Assembly: GCF_007990755.1 (NCBI RefSeq)
Contig: NZ_BJXA01000013.1
Span: 1 to 64,000 of the forward strand
Length of the DNA: 64,000 nt
Source of the DNA: Nocardia ninae NBRC 108245
GTDB lineage: Bacteria; Actinomycetota; Actinomycetes; Mycobacteriales; Mycobacteriaceae
Reading direction: 5' to 3'
The stretch's first letter is position 1. Each line of letters starts with the position of its first letter. The notes under the pieces are model-generated. The model saw only the letters and a program-made list of their open reading frames with translations. It made no database searches and was not told the origin of the DNA. Positions 34,779-43,179 of this stretch are shown one piece after another. Position numbers and translations under genes: made by a program.

Positions 34779-34802
34779 GTTATGTGACCTGCGTCACATA
34801 AC
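34779..34802. promoter_or_regulatory. Perfect CRP/GlxR-type palindrome
   Basis: GTTATGTGAC and GTCACATAAC are perfect 10-bp arms around 4 bp. Inside is TGTGA-N6-TCACA (34783-34798), the consensus of cAMP receptor proteins, including actinobacterial Crp/GlxR. It lies downstream of the promoter-like pair at 34853-34880, suggesting repression or a second promoter. Confidence 0.7.
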
Positions 34803-34817
34803 CCCCAATTCGGGGGT
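34801..34817. repeat. Short perfect inverted repeat
   Basis: ACCCCC, 5 bp, GGGGGT, directly next to the CRP-type palindrome. It may be a hairpin in the leader RNA or part of a compound regulator site. No T run follows, so a terminator is unlikely. Confidence 0.4.
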
Positions 34818-34852
34818 AATTTGTTCCGCCACTGCCGATTTCGAACTACGCC

Positions 34853-34880
34853 CTTATAAGAGTTCGTATATCCATTACAA
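34853..34880 (-). promoter_or_regulatory. Probable minus-strand promoter of the NRPS operon
   Basis: -35-like TTGTAA (34880-34875) and -10-like TATAAG (34858-34853) with a 16-bp spacer, in AT-rich sequence. Transcription would start near 34846 and run through the CRP-type site into the operon. Confidence 0.45.
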
Positions 34881-34907
34881 GCCCACAGTTCTTGGGGGAG
34901 GTAATGA

Positions 34908-35681
34908 TTATCGTTCCGAATCTTTGAAGACCGGTTGGTTCTTTCGAGGCGAGGAGGCACTTGGGGGTAGCCGACGGCGCTGGTCCGCTGAGAGCCAGTA
35001 GTTGGGTTTCTTCGATGCTCGGCTGAACCGTGGAACGCGGCGAAGACGCGGGGGAGCACCCAGGTTCATCGCCCGCCGGGTCTCGTTCGGAATGCACAGG
35101 TCGATCCAGAGGCGTTGGACGCCTCGGCTATTCGCCCGCCGAACGGCGTCGGCCGCGAGCGCCTGATCCATGAGCGGCCGCCCCATCACCTGTGCCATCC
35201 GGCGGTTACCCCGATAGATCAGGCGTCGGTACCGCACCACCAGCAGCGTCAGATGGCTGATCACGAACACCAGCACGCTGGATAGGAGCACCAGCCACGG
35301 CGGCATGCCGCCGACGATCCCAGCGAACGTGACGAGCCCGATAACCGCTGCTTCGGCGAATCCAAAAGTGCGCCAAGCATTGTCGCGCCGCTCGGCGGCC
35401 AGCAGATCGGCGAACACCACGGCCCCCGCGAGTGTGCTTTCTTGCTCCGCCGCTGGAAGCCCATCGAACGCGGGACCGACCACGATGACCGGCTGCCCCC
35501 TTCGCCAGCGCAACCGCACACGGTCGCCCCCCGCCACGACGCGCGGCGCCGGCACCCCGAATGTCGTCGCGAGTTCATCGATGCGGGTACTGATCTGATC
35601 CAGGTCCACGGCCCCATCATCTAGTACAAGGCGCAGGTCGTCCGCCGGAGCGGGGCCGAACAGCTCTGCGGTGGTGACCAC
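34908..35681 (-). CDS. Membrane protein resembling a decayed M48-type peptidase
   Basis: 257 residues from GTG 35681; GTG 35609 (233 residues) is an alternative that leaves more room for promoters. TFGVPAPRVVAGG, QPVIVVGPAFDGLPAAEQESTLAGAVVFADLLAAERR and two membrane helices (AAVIGLVTFAGIVGG, LVLLSSVLVFVISHLTLLVV) follow the order of M48 peptidases, but the HExxH zinc motif is absent (STLAGAVVFA there). The C-terminal ~50 residues are basic. Likely inactive or misassigned; function unknown. It sits between the cluster control region and a divergent permease gene. Confidence 0.55.
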   Translation of the reverse strand: MVTTAELFGPAPADDLRLVLDDGAVDLDQISTRIDELATTFGVPAPRVVAGGDRVRLRWRRGQPVIVVGPAFDGLPAAEQESTLAGAVVFADLLAAERRDNAWRTFGFAEAAVIGLVTFAGIVGGMPPWLVLLSSVLVFVISHLTLLVVRYRRLIYRGNRRMAQVMGRPLMDQALAADAVRRANSRGVQRLWIDLCIPNETRRAMNLGAPPRLRRVPRFSRASKKPNYWLSADQRRRLPPSASSPRKNQPVFKDSER

Positions 35682-35698
35682 CGGCGGAGTCTGATCGA

Positions 35699-37171
35699 AT
35701 GGGCACCATGGTGCCGAAGGCAACGCTGACGAATACCCCGGATGAGCTGCGGCGGAGTTTGGGCGTGTCCGACGCCGTCGTGGTCGGGCTCGGCGCGATG
35801 ATCGGGGCCGGGATCTTCGCCGCGCTGGCTCCGGCGGCGCGGGCGGCCGGGTCGGCGGTGCTGCTCGGGCTGGCGATCGCGGCGCTGGTGGCTTACTGCA
35901 ATGCGACGTCGTCGGCGAGGTTGGCGGCCCGGTATCCGGCTTCGGGCGGTACGTATGTGTATGGGCGCGAACGGCTCGGCGAGTTCTGGGGGTATCTGGC
36001 GGGGTGGTGTTTCGTGGTCGGCAAGACCGCTTCGTGTGCGGCGATGGCGTTGACCGCGGGTGTCTATGCGTGGCCGGAGCATGCGCACGCGGTCGCCGCG
36101 GCGGCAGTGGTCGCGTTGACGGCGGTGAACTATCGCGGCGTGCAGAAGTCCGCGCTGCTGACCAGGGTGATCGTGGCGGTCGTGCTCGTCGTGCTCGCCG
36201 CGGTGGTTGTGGCGGCATTCACCGCCGAGACCGCCGACCTGGCGCGACTGGAATTCGGTTCTGATATAACCGTTTTCGGCGTGCTTCAGGCGGCGGGACT
36301 GTTGTTCTTCGCCTTCGCCGGGTACGCGCGCATCGCCACCCTCGGCGAGGAGGTCCGCGACCCGGCTCGCACCATCCCGCGCGCGATCCCGCTCGCACTG
36401 GGCATTACGTTGCTCGTCTATGCGGTCGTCCTGATCGCGGCACTGACAATCCTTGGGCCGCACGGCTTGTCCGAGTCCAGCGCGCCGTTGACGGACGTGG
36501 TGCGGTCGGCAAACGCGGGCTGGCTGGCGCCGGTGGTGCGGGTCGGCGCGGTCGTCGCCGCGCTGGGCGCGCTGCTGGCGTTGATTCTCGGTGTCTCGCG
36601 CACCACGCTGGCAATGGCCCGCGACCGGCACCTGCCGCACGCGCTGGCGGCGGTGCATCCCCGATTCGCGGTGCCGCACCGCGCAGAGCTCGCCGTCGGG
36701 GCGGTCGTCGCCGTCGCCACGGCGACCGTGGATGTTCGTGCCGCGATCGGGTTCTCGTCGTTCGGCGTCCTGCTCTACTACGCCGTCGCCAACGCCGCCG
36801 CATGGACTTTGACCCCTGCCGATGGGCGGCCGTGGCGGGTGATTCCCGCGGTCGGTTTGCTCGGCTGCCTGATCCTTGCCTGCACCTTGCCGATGGCGTC
36901 GGTGCGGTCCGGTGCGGCGGTCGTTGCCATCGGCGCGGCGATCTTCGCCGTCCGCAGGCAAGTGCTCCGCCGCCCGAAACCCGGACTCGGCAGGGACGAC
37001 TCAGGCGGTGCGGCGGGAGCGAATCAGGCCGAGCCCGCCCAGGACCGCGCTGGCCAGCCCGACCAGCAAGCCGACGAAGGCCCCGCCCAACCCGTTGCCG
37101 GTGCCGAGACCGCCGTCCGAGGTGGCCACGACCAGCCCACCGATGACCATGGCGATCAGCCCCGCCAGTAG
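35699..37171 (+). CDS. APC-family amino acid permease
   Basis: 490 residues with about twelve hydrophobic segments. VVVGLGAMIGAGIFAALAPAARAAG is the APC helix-1 signature, and FFAFAGYARIATLGEEVRDPARTIPRAIP the conserved helix-6/loop signature. Substrate not predictable. The hydrophilic last ~60 residues (rich in Q, P, D) are unusual and overlap the oppositely oriented DUF6223 gene over 171 bp. Start ATG 35699 lies only 17 bp from the divergent gene start (35681). Confidence 0.88.
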   Translation: MGTMVPKATLTNTPDELRRSLGVSDAVVVGLGAMIGAGIFAALAPAARAAGSAVLLGLAIAALVAYCNATSSARLAARYPASGGTYVYGRERLGEFWGYLAGWCFVVGKTASCAAMALTAGVYAWPEHAHAVAAAAVVALTAVNYRGVQKSALLTRVIVAVVLVVLAAVVVAAFTAETADLARLEFGSDITVFGVLQAAGLLFFAFAGYARIATLGEEVRDPARTIPRAIPLALGITLLVYAVVLIAALTILGPHGLSESSAPLTDVVRSANAGWLAPVVRVGAVVAALGALLALILGVSRTTLAMARDRHLPHALAAVHPRFAVPHRAELAVGAVVAVATATVDVRAAIGFSSFGVLLYYAVANAAAWTLTPADGRPWRVIPAVGLLGCLILACTLPMASVRSGAAVVAIGAAIFAVRRQVLRRPKPGLGRDDSGGAAGANQAEPAQDRAGQPDQQADEGPAQPVAGAETAVRGGHDQPTDDHGDQPRQ

Positions 37172-37396
37172 GGCGATCAGGGCGGCGGTCCCCGCGCGGA
37201 GGCGACCGGTCAGCGCGAGCCCGCCGATGATCACGCCGGTCAGTCCGACCAGCGCGGCGACGATGGCGCCCACTCGACCCGAGCTCATGGTGGTCACGCT
37301 GGCGGCCATCGGCTGAGCCGAGGCCTGCGCGACCGCCGGGACAGCGAGTGTCGAAGCGGTGAGGATCGCGGTGGTGAACAGGTGCCGGATGGACAT
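37001..37396 (-). CDS. DUF6223 family membrane protein
   Basis: 131 residues. A signal-like first helix (LFTTAILTASTLAVPAVAQA) then three hydrophobic segments rich in Gly (RVGAIVAALVGLTGVIIGGLAL; TAALIALLAGLIAMVIGGL; GGAFVGLLVGLASAVLGGLGLIRSRR) with DGGLGTGNGLGG between, which is the DUF6223 pattern. Start ATG 37396 has AAGGAG upstream. It lies divergent to a NarL-type two-component system, a common neighbour as I recall, so it may be its target. Its 3' end overlaps the permease gene tail-to-tail. Confidence 0.75.
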   Translation of the reverse strand: MSIRHLFTTAILTASTLAVPAVAQASAQPMAASVTTMSSGRVGAIVAALVGLTGVIIGGLALTGRLRAGTAALIALLAGLIAMVIGGLVVATSDGGLGTGNGLGGAFVGLLVGLASAVLGGLGLIRSRRTA

Positions 37397-37609
37397 GACG
37401 TGCTCCTTCGCAGAAATGATGTCGCTCGATCATGTCCGCTCGCCCTAGCGCCGAACATCGTGCAGGCGTGGGCAATTCGCGCTGCCGCCGCTGCCGTAAC
37501 CGACTACTGCGGACGCCGTAGCGAGCCGCGGAACTACTGCGTGTGCGGTAGCCCGATGATCATCCGTACGCGGGAGTCGTGCGCGCGCCGCTCCGGCTAG
37601 GGTGCCTAC

Positions 37610-38716
37610 ATGAGCAGGGAACGGGTCGCCGACTGGGCGATCGCTGCCGGCGTGGCGGCGGCCCTGCTGGCCACCGGGTTGTCCAAGCACCACGCCGCCA
37701 CCGATCTCGACCCGATCGGCTACGCGTCGTTGATCATCGGCGGATTGGCGCTGGCCGCCCGCCGCACCGCTCCGCTTGCGGTCTTGGCCGTGACCGGGTT
37801 GTGCGCGCTGGGTTATCAAGCCGTCGGTTTCGACGTGCCTGCCGTCGCGTTCCTGTTCGCCGTGTACGCCGCGGTGCGAGCAGGCCATCGTTGGATCACG
37901 GTGGCGGCCTCGGTGACCCTGCTCGCCGCGCTTCCGCTCGCGGCCCTGGTCTCGCTGCACGACGCCGGCGCCGCGTTCGCGCAGGCCCGGGATGCGCTCG
38001 AGATCGCCTGGTTGATCGCGGCCGGCGCGGCGGGTGAAGCACTGAGGCAGGCCGAGCGGCGCGCCGACGAAGCCGAGCGCACCCGCGAAGAGACCGCGCG
38101 ACGCCGGGCCGACGAAGAACGACTGCACATCGCACGGGAACTGCATGATTCGCTCACCCACCAGATCTCGGTGATCAAAGTGCAATCCGAGGCCGCCGTC
38201 CACGTGGCCCGCAAACGCGGTGAAGAGGTGCCCGAGGCGTTGCTCGCGATTCGGCAGGCCGGTCGCGAGGCCGCCAGGGAACTGCGCGCGACCCTGGAGG
38301 CGTTGCGCGACGACAGCACCACCCCGCCGCAAGGACTCGCGCACGTCCCCGAACTCGTGGCACGGGCGCGGACGACCGGCTTGGACGCGAGCCTGACGAT
38401 CGAAGGTCAGCGCCAGGACGTGCCTGCCGCGGTGGACCGGACCGTCTACCGGATCGTCCAGGAGTCGCTCACCAACGTAGCCAGGCACGCCGCGGCCGCG
38501 ACGGCGTCGGTCCGGATCGACTACCGGCCCGACGCCCTGGTCGTCCGAGTCGACGACGACGGCACCGCCACCACGACCACTGCGTCGGCGCCCGGCGTCG
38601 GGCTGCTCGGGATGCGCGAACGAGTCACCGCCCTCGGCGGGCACCTGCGCGCGGCACCACGCAGCGAAGGCGGCTTCTCCGTGCACGCCGAACTACCCGT
38701 GGACCGGACGTCATGA
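37610..38716 (+). CDS. Sensor histidine kinase (NarL/DesK type)
   Basis: 368 residues. Five or so membrane segments (~10-130), a coiled coil (ALRQAERRADEAERTREETARRRADEERL), then HisKA_3 with H179 in ARELHDSLTHQ, and a HATPase with N in ESLTNVARHA and GVGLLGMRERV. TAGGGT at 37598-37603 ends six bases before the ATG, so the mRNA may be leaderless. The stop overlaps the response regulator start. Confidence 0.93.
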   Translation: MSRERVADWAIAAGVAAALLATGLSKHHAATDLDPIGYASLIIGGLALAARRTAPLAVLAVTGLCALGYQAVGFDVPAVAFLFAVYAAVRAGHRWITVAASVTLLAALPLAALVSLHDAGAAFAQARDALEIAWLIAAGAAGEALRQAERRADEAERTREETARRRADEERLHIARELHDSLTHQISVIKVQSEAAVHVARKRGEEVPEALLAIRQAGREAARELRATLEALRDDSTTPPQGLAHVPELVARARTTGLDASLTIEGQRQDVPAAVDRTVYRIVQESLTNVARHAAAATASVRIDYRPDALVVRVDDDGTATTTTASAPGVGLLGMRERVTALGGHLRAAPRSEGGFSVHAELPVDRTS

Positions 38717-39375
38717 TCCGGGTCCTGCTGGTCGACGATCAGCCGCTGATCCGCAGCGGATTTCGCGCACTGCTCGAGCTCGAGGACGACATCGAGGTGG
38801 TGGCCGAGGCCGCCGACGGGAGCCAGGGCCTCCTGCTTGCCCGGGAACACCTGCCCGACATCGCCCTCATCGACATCCAGATGCCGGTGGTCGACGGCAT
38901 CGAGGCGACCAGGCGCATCGCCGCGGACCCGGCCCTGGCCGGGGTGCACGTCGTCATCCTGACCAATTACGGCCTGGACGAATACGTTTTCGATGCGCTG
39001 CGTGCCGGGGCAGCAGGCTTCCTCGTCAAGGACATCGAACCGGAAGACTTCCTGCACTCCATCCGCGTCGCCGCGCGCGGTGACGCCCTGCTCGCACCGT
39101 CGATCACTCGCCGACTGATCGACCGGTACGTCAGCCAGCCGCTCGACCCGGGCGTCAGTGCGGCACTGAACGAACTCACCAACCGCGAACGGGAAGCGGT
39201 TGCCCTTGTGGCGCAGGGCCTTTCGAACGACGAGATCGCGGACCGGATGGTGATCAGCCCGCTCACCGCGAAGACCCACATCAATCGGGCGATGACCAAG
39301 CTCGATGTCCGGGACCGGGCCCAACTCGTCGTTCTCGCTTATGAATCCGGCTTGGTGGTCCGGCGCAACCCCTGA
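38713..39375 (+). CDS. LuxR-family response regulator
   Basis: 220 residues. The receiver domain has phospho-acceptor D54 in IALIDIQMP and K in FLVKD; the C-terminal LuxR HTH reads LTNREREAVALVAQGLSNDEIADRM. It overlaps the kinase gene by 4 bp (ATGA), forming a cognate pair. The DUF6223 gene is the likely target by position. Confidence 0.95.
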   Translation: MIRVLLVDDQPLIRSGFRALLELEDDIEVVAEAADGSQGLLLAREHLPDIALIDIQMPVVDGIEATRRIAADPALAGVHVVILTNYGLDEYVFDALRAGAAGFLVKDIEPEDFLHSIRVAARGDALLAPSITRRLIDRYVSQPLDPGVSAALNELTNREREAVALVAQGLSNDEIADRMVISPLTAKTHINRAMTKLDVRDRAQLVVLAYESGLVVRRNP

Positions 39376-39382
39376 CTGGAGC

Positions 39383-40624
39383 TCAGCGCGGCGGTCGGCT
39401 CATGTCCCGATTCATCTGGGGGAGTTCGATACTGATCGGCATGCGCAGTTCGGCCAGGTAGATCAGCGCGGCCTGGCGGAGGAATTCGTCGAAGAGCCAG
39501 TACACATCCGGGGCCAGCGGGACGACGGGCAGCAGGCCCTCGCGGACCGCGATGAAGGGGCCCCAGCTCACTCGCAGCAGCGGGTCCCAGAGCGGTTCCC
39601 TGGGGATGGCCAGACCGTCGGCGATCTTGTCACCGAGCAGGAAGCGGGTGAACGCGCCGAGGACCGGCTTGCTGAGGATGGCGAGGTCGAGGTTCACGCC
39701 GAGCCGCAGCAGCCGGTCGGCCAGCGCGGTGCCCTCGGGGGTCGGCATCAGTATCGGGTCGAGTACCTGTGCGGCTTGGGAATTCGCGTCGGCCCACGAG
39801 TTCGGGATGTACTCGTCCCGGACGCCGAGCAGGTGCGCGCACACCTGCCAGGAGTGCAGGAACGCGGCCGACTCGTGCGCCGGGATGGGCACCCGCCATG
39901 CGGTCAGATGTTTCATGACGGTCGTCGGCAGGCTGTGCCAGGTGACCATGATGTCGTTCTGGCTGATCGGAATGTCCTCCTCGGCGGAGTGCACCCAGTG
40001 CGGCGACTGCGGCAGCAGGTGGCGCACGGCGGCATGCACCAGCCGGGTCTTGACGCAGGTGACGATCATTTCACCATCGGGGGCATAGGCATTCGCGGTG
40101 CCGATGTCGTAGCCGAGTTTCGCGGTCTTGGAGATACGGTCCTTCAGATCGTGGCCGCCCTTGGAGTAGTAGACCGCCCGCGCCTCCTTCGGAATGACGG
40201 TGCTCATCATGCCGCTGGCCAAGCCGTACAGCACGCCGAGGTAGAGACCGCGCTTCTTGTTGAACTCGACGGCGGTGCCCAGCTTGCCGTGGTCGGTCCA
40301 CTGCGGTAGCTGGCGGGCGTACTCCATGAAATCTCTTAGTTCCGTGGGCAATCCGGCGGGCAGGGGCTGGCCGTTTCTGGTCCACGTGCGCAACAGCGCG
40401 TTCACCGCGGGGACTTCGCCGCGGTCGAGCAGCCCGGCAACCACGGGGTCCGCCTCGGCATCCCACACGGTCAGCGGGTCGGCTCCGGTGCCGCTGCCCG
40501 CCACCGAACCGTCGGGTGACCAGGTCCACGGTTCCGCTCGGGCGGGCGTCACCATTGCCAAGGCGCCCAACGCGCCCAGTGCGCCGCTTGCCTTCAGTGC
40601 GTTGCGTCTGCTGAGTCCATCCAT
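39383..40624 (-). CDS. lcp: Latex-clearing protein (rubber oxygenase)
   Basis: 413 residues. Lcp is a secreted b-type heme dioxygenase that cleaves cis-1,4-polyisoprene to oligo-isoprenoids. A Tat signal starts SRRNALKASGALGALGALA with cleavage near residue 30. R163, T167 and H197 (DRISKT; VHAAV) are one position off the catalytic R164, T168 and H198 of Streptomyces K30 Lcp, with K166 matching the axial Lys. The start ATG 40624 has GAGGAG upstream. It stands alone, ending 7 bp from the response regulator stop, with a 405-bp upstream region for control. Confidence 0.88.
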   Translation of the reverse strand: MDGLSRRNALKASGALGALGALAMVTPARAEPWTWSPDGSVAGSGTGADPLTVWDAEADPVVAGLLDRGEVPAVNALLRTWTRNGQPLPAGLPTELRDFMEYARQLPQWTDHGKLGTAVEFNKKRGLYLGVLYGLASGMMSTVIPKEARAVYYSKGGHDLKDRISKTAKLGYDIGTANAYAPDGEMIVTCVKTRLVHAAVRHLLPQSPHWVHSAEEDIPISQNDIMVTWHSLPTTVMKHLTAWRVPIPAHESAAFLHSWQVCAHLLGVRDEYIPNSWADANSQAAQVLDPILMPTPEGTALADRLLRLGVNLDLAILSKPVLGAFTRFLLGDKIADGLAIPREPLWDPLLRVSWGPFIAVREGLLPVVPLAPDVYWLFDEFLRQAALIYLAELRMPISIELPQMNRDMSRPPR

Positions 40625-41029
40625 GTCGCCACTCCTCGCCGAGTCCAGCCGCCACCGGGTCGGCGCGGAGCACTCGGGTAGCGCTGGTCCGCGCCTTTCA
40701 GTGGAAGAATGGTTATTAACTTATCAAGGTTGTGAATGCGTTGTCCCGGCTTTGGAAAACAAGTCGCCGTGCGGACTGTTGCTTTGGCTTTGCCGGTCAA
40801 AGTTGCTATGTGCTGGCTTTTTTCGGGCAAGTTTGATCTTGATAGCGCCGCGCGACCGGGTGGCGTCGGTGGCAGACATAGTCGCGCTGCGTCGGTATTC
40901 CGGATCGTGAGTATCGATAACCATCAGTCACTTTACGGGTCTGTTCGTGGCTTCCCCACTGGAACGGGCCGGGTCAACTGGGGACGAAGTGGCATTGTCG
41001 CGGCGCACCCGTGGCGATAGTGTGCGGCT
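40625..41029. other. 405-bp intergenic region between lcp and a lipoprotein gene
   Basis: Divergent promoter region, AT-rich near 40700-40850. Short minus-strand frames here have poor codon bias and are not called. On the plus strand GATAGT at 41016-41021 ends 8 bases before the lipoprotein ATG and is a fair -10. No clear palindromic operator was seen for lcp. Confidence 0.5.
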
Positions 41030-41479
41030 ATGAGCGTCTCTCGGTCCCGCCGTGGTCTCGCGCAACCGCTGTTTCTGTCCGCCGCCGTGATGTGCGTGCT
41101 GTTTCTCGCCTCGGCGGCCTGTGGCGGCGTCGGTGAAACGCAGCCGGGGACAGACTCTTCGGGAGTAGCCAGCGTCGAGGTGAACCAGACGGGCGGCTTC
41201 GCCGGGGTCAACGAGTTCTACACCGTCGACGACAAGGTCGAGAGTCCGCGGCGCAGTGAGTTGTTCGACATGGTCGCCGGGCTACCGTTCCGGTCCCTGC
41301 AGGAGGCCTACACCGGGCCGAACGGCTGCCGCGACGCGTTCTCCTACACCGTGACCGTGATCTACCGCGACGGCACCAGCAAGCGCGTCGACGCCGAGGA
41401 ATGCGGTGAACCGCCGCGCGAGCTGACCGACGTCATCGCGTTGACCAAGGAGATCGGGTACCGCGGCAGCGGCAACTGA
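41030..41479 (+). CDS. Putative lipoprotein
   Basis: 149 residues. An N-terminal hydrophobic segment (PLFLSAAVMCVLFLASAAC) ends in a lipobox (LASAAC followed by GG), so the protein should be lipid-anchored at Cys ~31. The mature part contains two Cys pairs (GCRDAF, EECGEP) and no known domain. Probably transcribed without leader from the GATAGT box. The family is not recognised. Confidence 0.7.
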   Translation: MSVSRSRRGLAQPLFLSAAVMCVLFLASAACGGVGETQPGTDSSGVASVEVNQTGGFAGVNEFYTVDDKVESPRRSELFDMVAGLPFRSLQEAYTGPNGCRDAFSYTVTVIYRDGTSKRVDAEECGEPPRELTDVIALTKEIGYRGSGN

Positions 41480-41632
41480 CCATCGACGCCCACCGGCCTG
41501 CGTCCAGCGGGCTGGTCGCCCTTCGCGAACGGTTGCGCATGGTTGAATGATGCCCGACCGCACCCAGTGTGTCCCGATGGACTGCTGAGCGAGGCCAAGG
41601 ACCGGGTTGTTGCCCCGATTCAGGAGGTCGTC

Positions 41633-42097
41633 GTGGGTGAAAGATTCGAAGTTCTGCTGCACGGGCCCATCGAGGCCGTTTTCGACTTGATCACGCAGGC
41701 GAGATTCTGGCCGCAGTGGCACCCGTACACGCGCGCGGTCGGTGGTGTGACCGAGCGGCCCTTGCGGTTGGGTGACACCGTCTATGAGCACGGTGTCACC
41801 GACGGCGTCGACTTCCATTTGTATTGGGAGGTGCGCGAGTACGAGCGTCCCCACCGGATGACGCTCTACGACCGCGGCTACGACGCCACCCTGACCTACA
41901 CCTTCCAGGAACGTGGCGAGCAGACCGTGTTCAGCCGCGAGCAGTGGATCGACCCGGTGTGGGCCCCCGGCGTCGCCGAGCAACCGGCGTCGTTCAACGA
42001 TCGTCTCACCGAGGCGTCGGAAGCCGCCGTCAGCTGGCTGGCCGATCACATCAATGGACTGCTCGCGGCTGAACGGACCAGTATTCCGCCACGTTGA
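41633..42097 (+). CDS. SRPBCC (START-like) family protein
   Basis: 154 residues. VLLHGPIEAVFDLITQARFWPQWHP is the typical start of polyketide-cyclase/START-like folds, with a beta-rich body and a long C-terminal helix. GTG 41633 is chosen over ATG 41543 because AGGAGG lies 6 nt upstream and the domain starts there. Binds a hydrophobic ligand; identity unknown. Confidence 0.8.
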   Translation: MGERFEVLLHGPIEAVFDLITQARFWPQWHPYTRAVGGVTERPLRLGDTVYEHGVTDGVDFHLYWEVREYERPHRMTLYDRGYDATLTYTFQERGEQTVFSREQWIDPVWAPGVAEQPASFNDRLTEASEAAVSWLADHINGLLAAERTSIPPR

Positions 42098-42120
42098 GAT
42101 CGGTTGGTGGAGTTAGAATC

Positions 42121-42933
42121 TCAGGTCAGGTGGTCGAATTCCCCACTGACCCAACCGATGTAGCGGTCGGCGGAGCTGCGGACGACGGCGCGGGCGTCAC
42201 CGTCGATGGTGCGACCGAAATTGTCGTAGATGCGGTCGAACTCGAACTCCTCGACGGTGCGCGCGATGCGGGCGACGACGTTGGCCGACAACGGAATCCG
42301 GTTCGGATAGCTGCGCATGAAGGCGACCGACGAGCGGTCCGGGTTGGCCTGCACGGTGTCCGCGCTGAACAGCACGCCCTTGCCCCCGGCGCCCGCCGCC
42401 CAGTGCAGGACCGCGCTGCCCGGGAAATGCCCGCCCAGCTGGCGCAGTGTGACCCCGGGCAGCGGCTCGAGCTGACCGGACCACGGTCGGATCACCGGAT
42501 CCGGGCGCGCGATCCACTCCAGGTCGGGTTCGGCGACGAGCACCGGCACCCCGCCCAGCGCCCGGCTCCACTCCACCTGCACGCCGTAATGGTGCGGGTG
42601 ACTCGGCACGATCGCGACCACCTCACCGAGCTCACGGACCCGCCGCGCGGCATCCTCGTCGACGTAACCGGTCACGTCCCACAGCAGACTGCCCGCAGGC
42701 GTCCGCAGCAGATGGGATTCCTGTCCGATGCCGAACTCCGGTTCGGTCGTCAAGCCGAACAGGTCCGGCTCCAGCTCGCGCAGCGCGACCTTGTGGCCGT
42801 CCGCGGCGAGCTCGTCGAGGGTGGTCCACTGCTGGCCCTCGGCGGGCACCCACTGTCGCTCGTCGGCGCAGATGCGGCACAGCTGCGCCTCGCCCTCGTG
42901 CTCGACCGCGCAGGTCCGACAGATTTTCCACAT
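42121..42933 (-). CDS. MBL-fold protein with N-terminal zinc ribbon
   Basis: 270 residues. The first ~25 residues hold CxxC-type pairs (CRTC, CRIC) that look like a zinc ribbon. The rest follows the metallo-beta-lactamase fold, but the HxHxDH motif reads SHPHHYG, and later motifs are GGHFPGS and FSADT. Metal binding may be altered. ATG 42933 is chosen because GAGGTG is just upstream; an earlier start at 42957 is less likely. Function unknown. Confidence 0.75.
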   Translation of the reverse strand: MWKICRTCAVEHEGEAQLCRICADERQWVPAEGQQWTTLDELAADGHKVALRELEPDLFGLTTEPEFGIGQESHLLRTPAGSLLWDVTGYVDEDAARRVRELGEVVAIVPSHPHHYGVQVEWSRALGGVPVLVAEPDLEWIARPDPVIRPWSGQLEPLPGVTLRQLGGHFPGSAVLHWAAGAGGKGVLFSADTVQANPDRSSVAFMRSYPNRIPLSANVVARIARTVEEFEFDRIYDNFGRTIDGDARAVVRSSADRYIGWVSGEFDHLT

Positions 42934-43179
42934 ATTCACCTCGTCTGTTCGGTACACCCATCACTGTTTGTACACGGCGGATGAACCCGGCGCAGTCGAA
43001 CGACCCGAGCGGCGACCGGCCGTCGCCAGCGGACTGGCGACGGCCGGATCACGGTGCCGCTCTGCGGGATCCGGCCGTCACCGACCGGCTCATCGCCAGC
43101 AGCGGCGACAACCTGAAGGCCGACCTGCGCAGCCTCGCGCCGGTGCTTCGAGGTGCAAGCGAACTCGGCACCGTGCCTA

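Larger units (their letters stand above)
34417..34907. other. 491-bp intergenic control region of the NRPS cluster
   Basis: Unusually AT-rich for this DNA between ~34640 and 34910. From right to left on the minus strand it holds a promoter-like pair, a G/C hairpin, a CRP/GlxR-type palindrome, a short ORF with a strong Shine-Dalgarno, a 37-bp inverted repeat and a hairpin at the start codon, all listed separately. It is the only long gap before the operon, so it should carry its main promoter. Confidence 0.7.

Noticed and set aside
40594-40924. Short minus-strand ORFs in the lcp upstream region
   Set aside because: Poor codon bias and no ribosome site in an AT-rich promoter region.
42097-42121. 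TGAGAT/ATCTCA as a terminator between convergent genes
   Set aside because: Arms of only 6 bp with a long loop; too weak to call.
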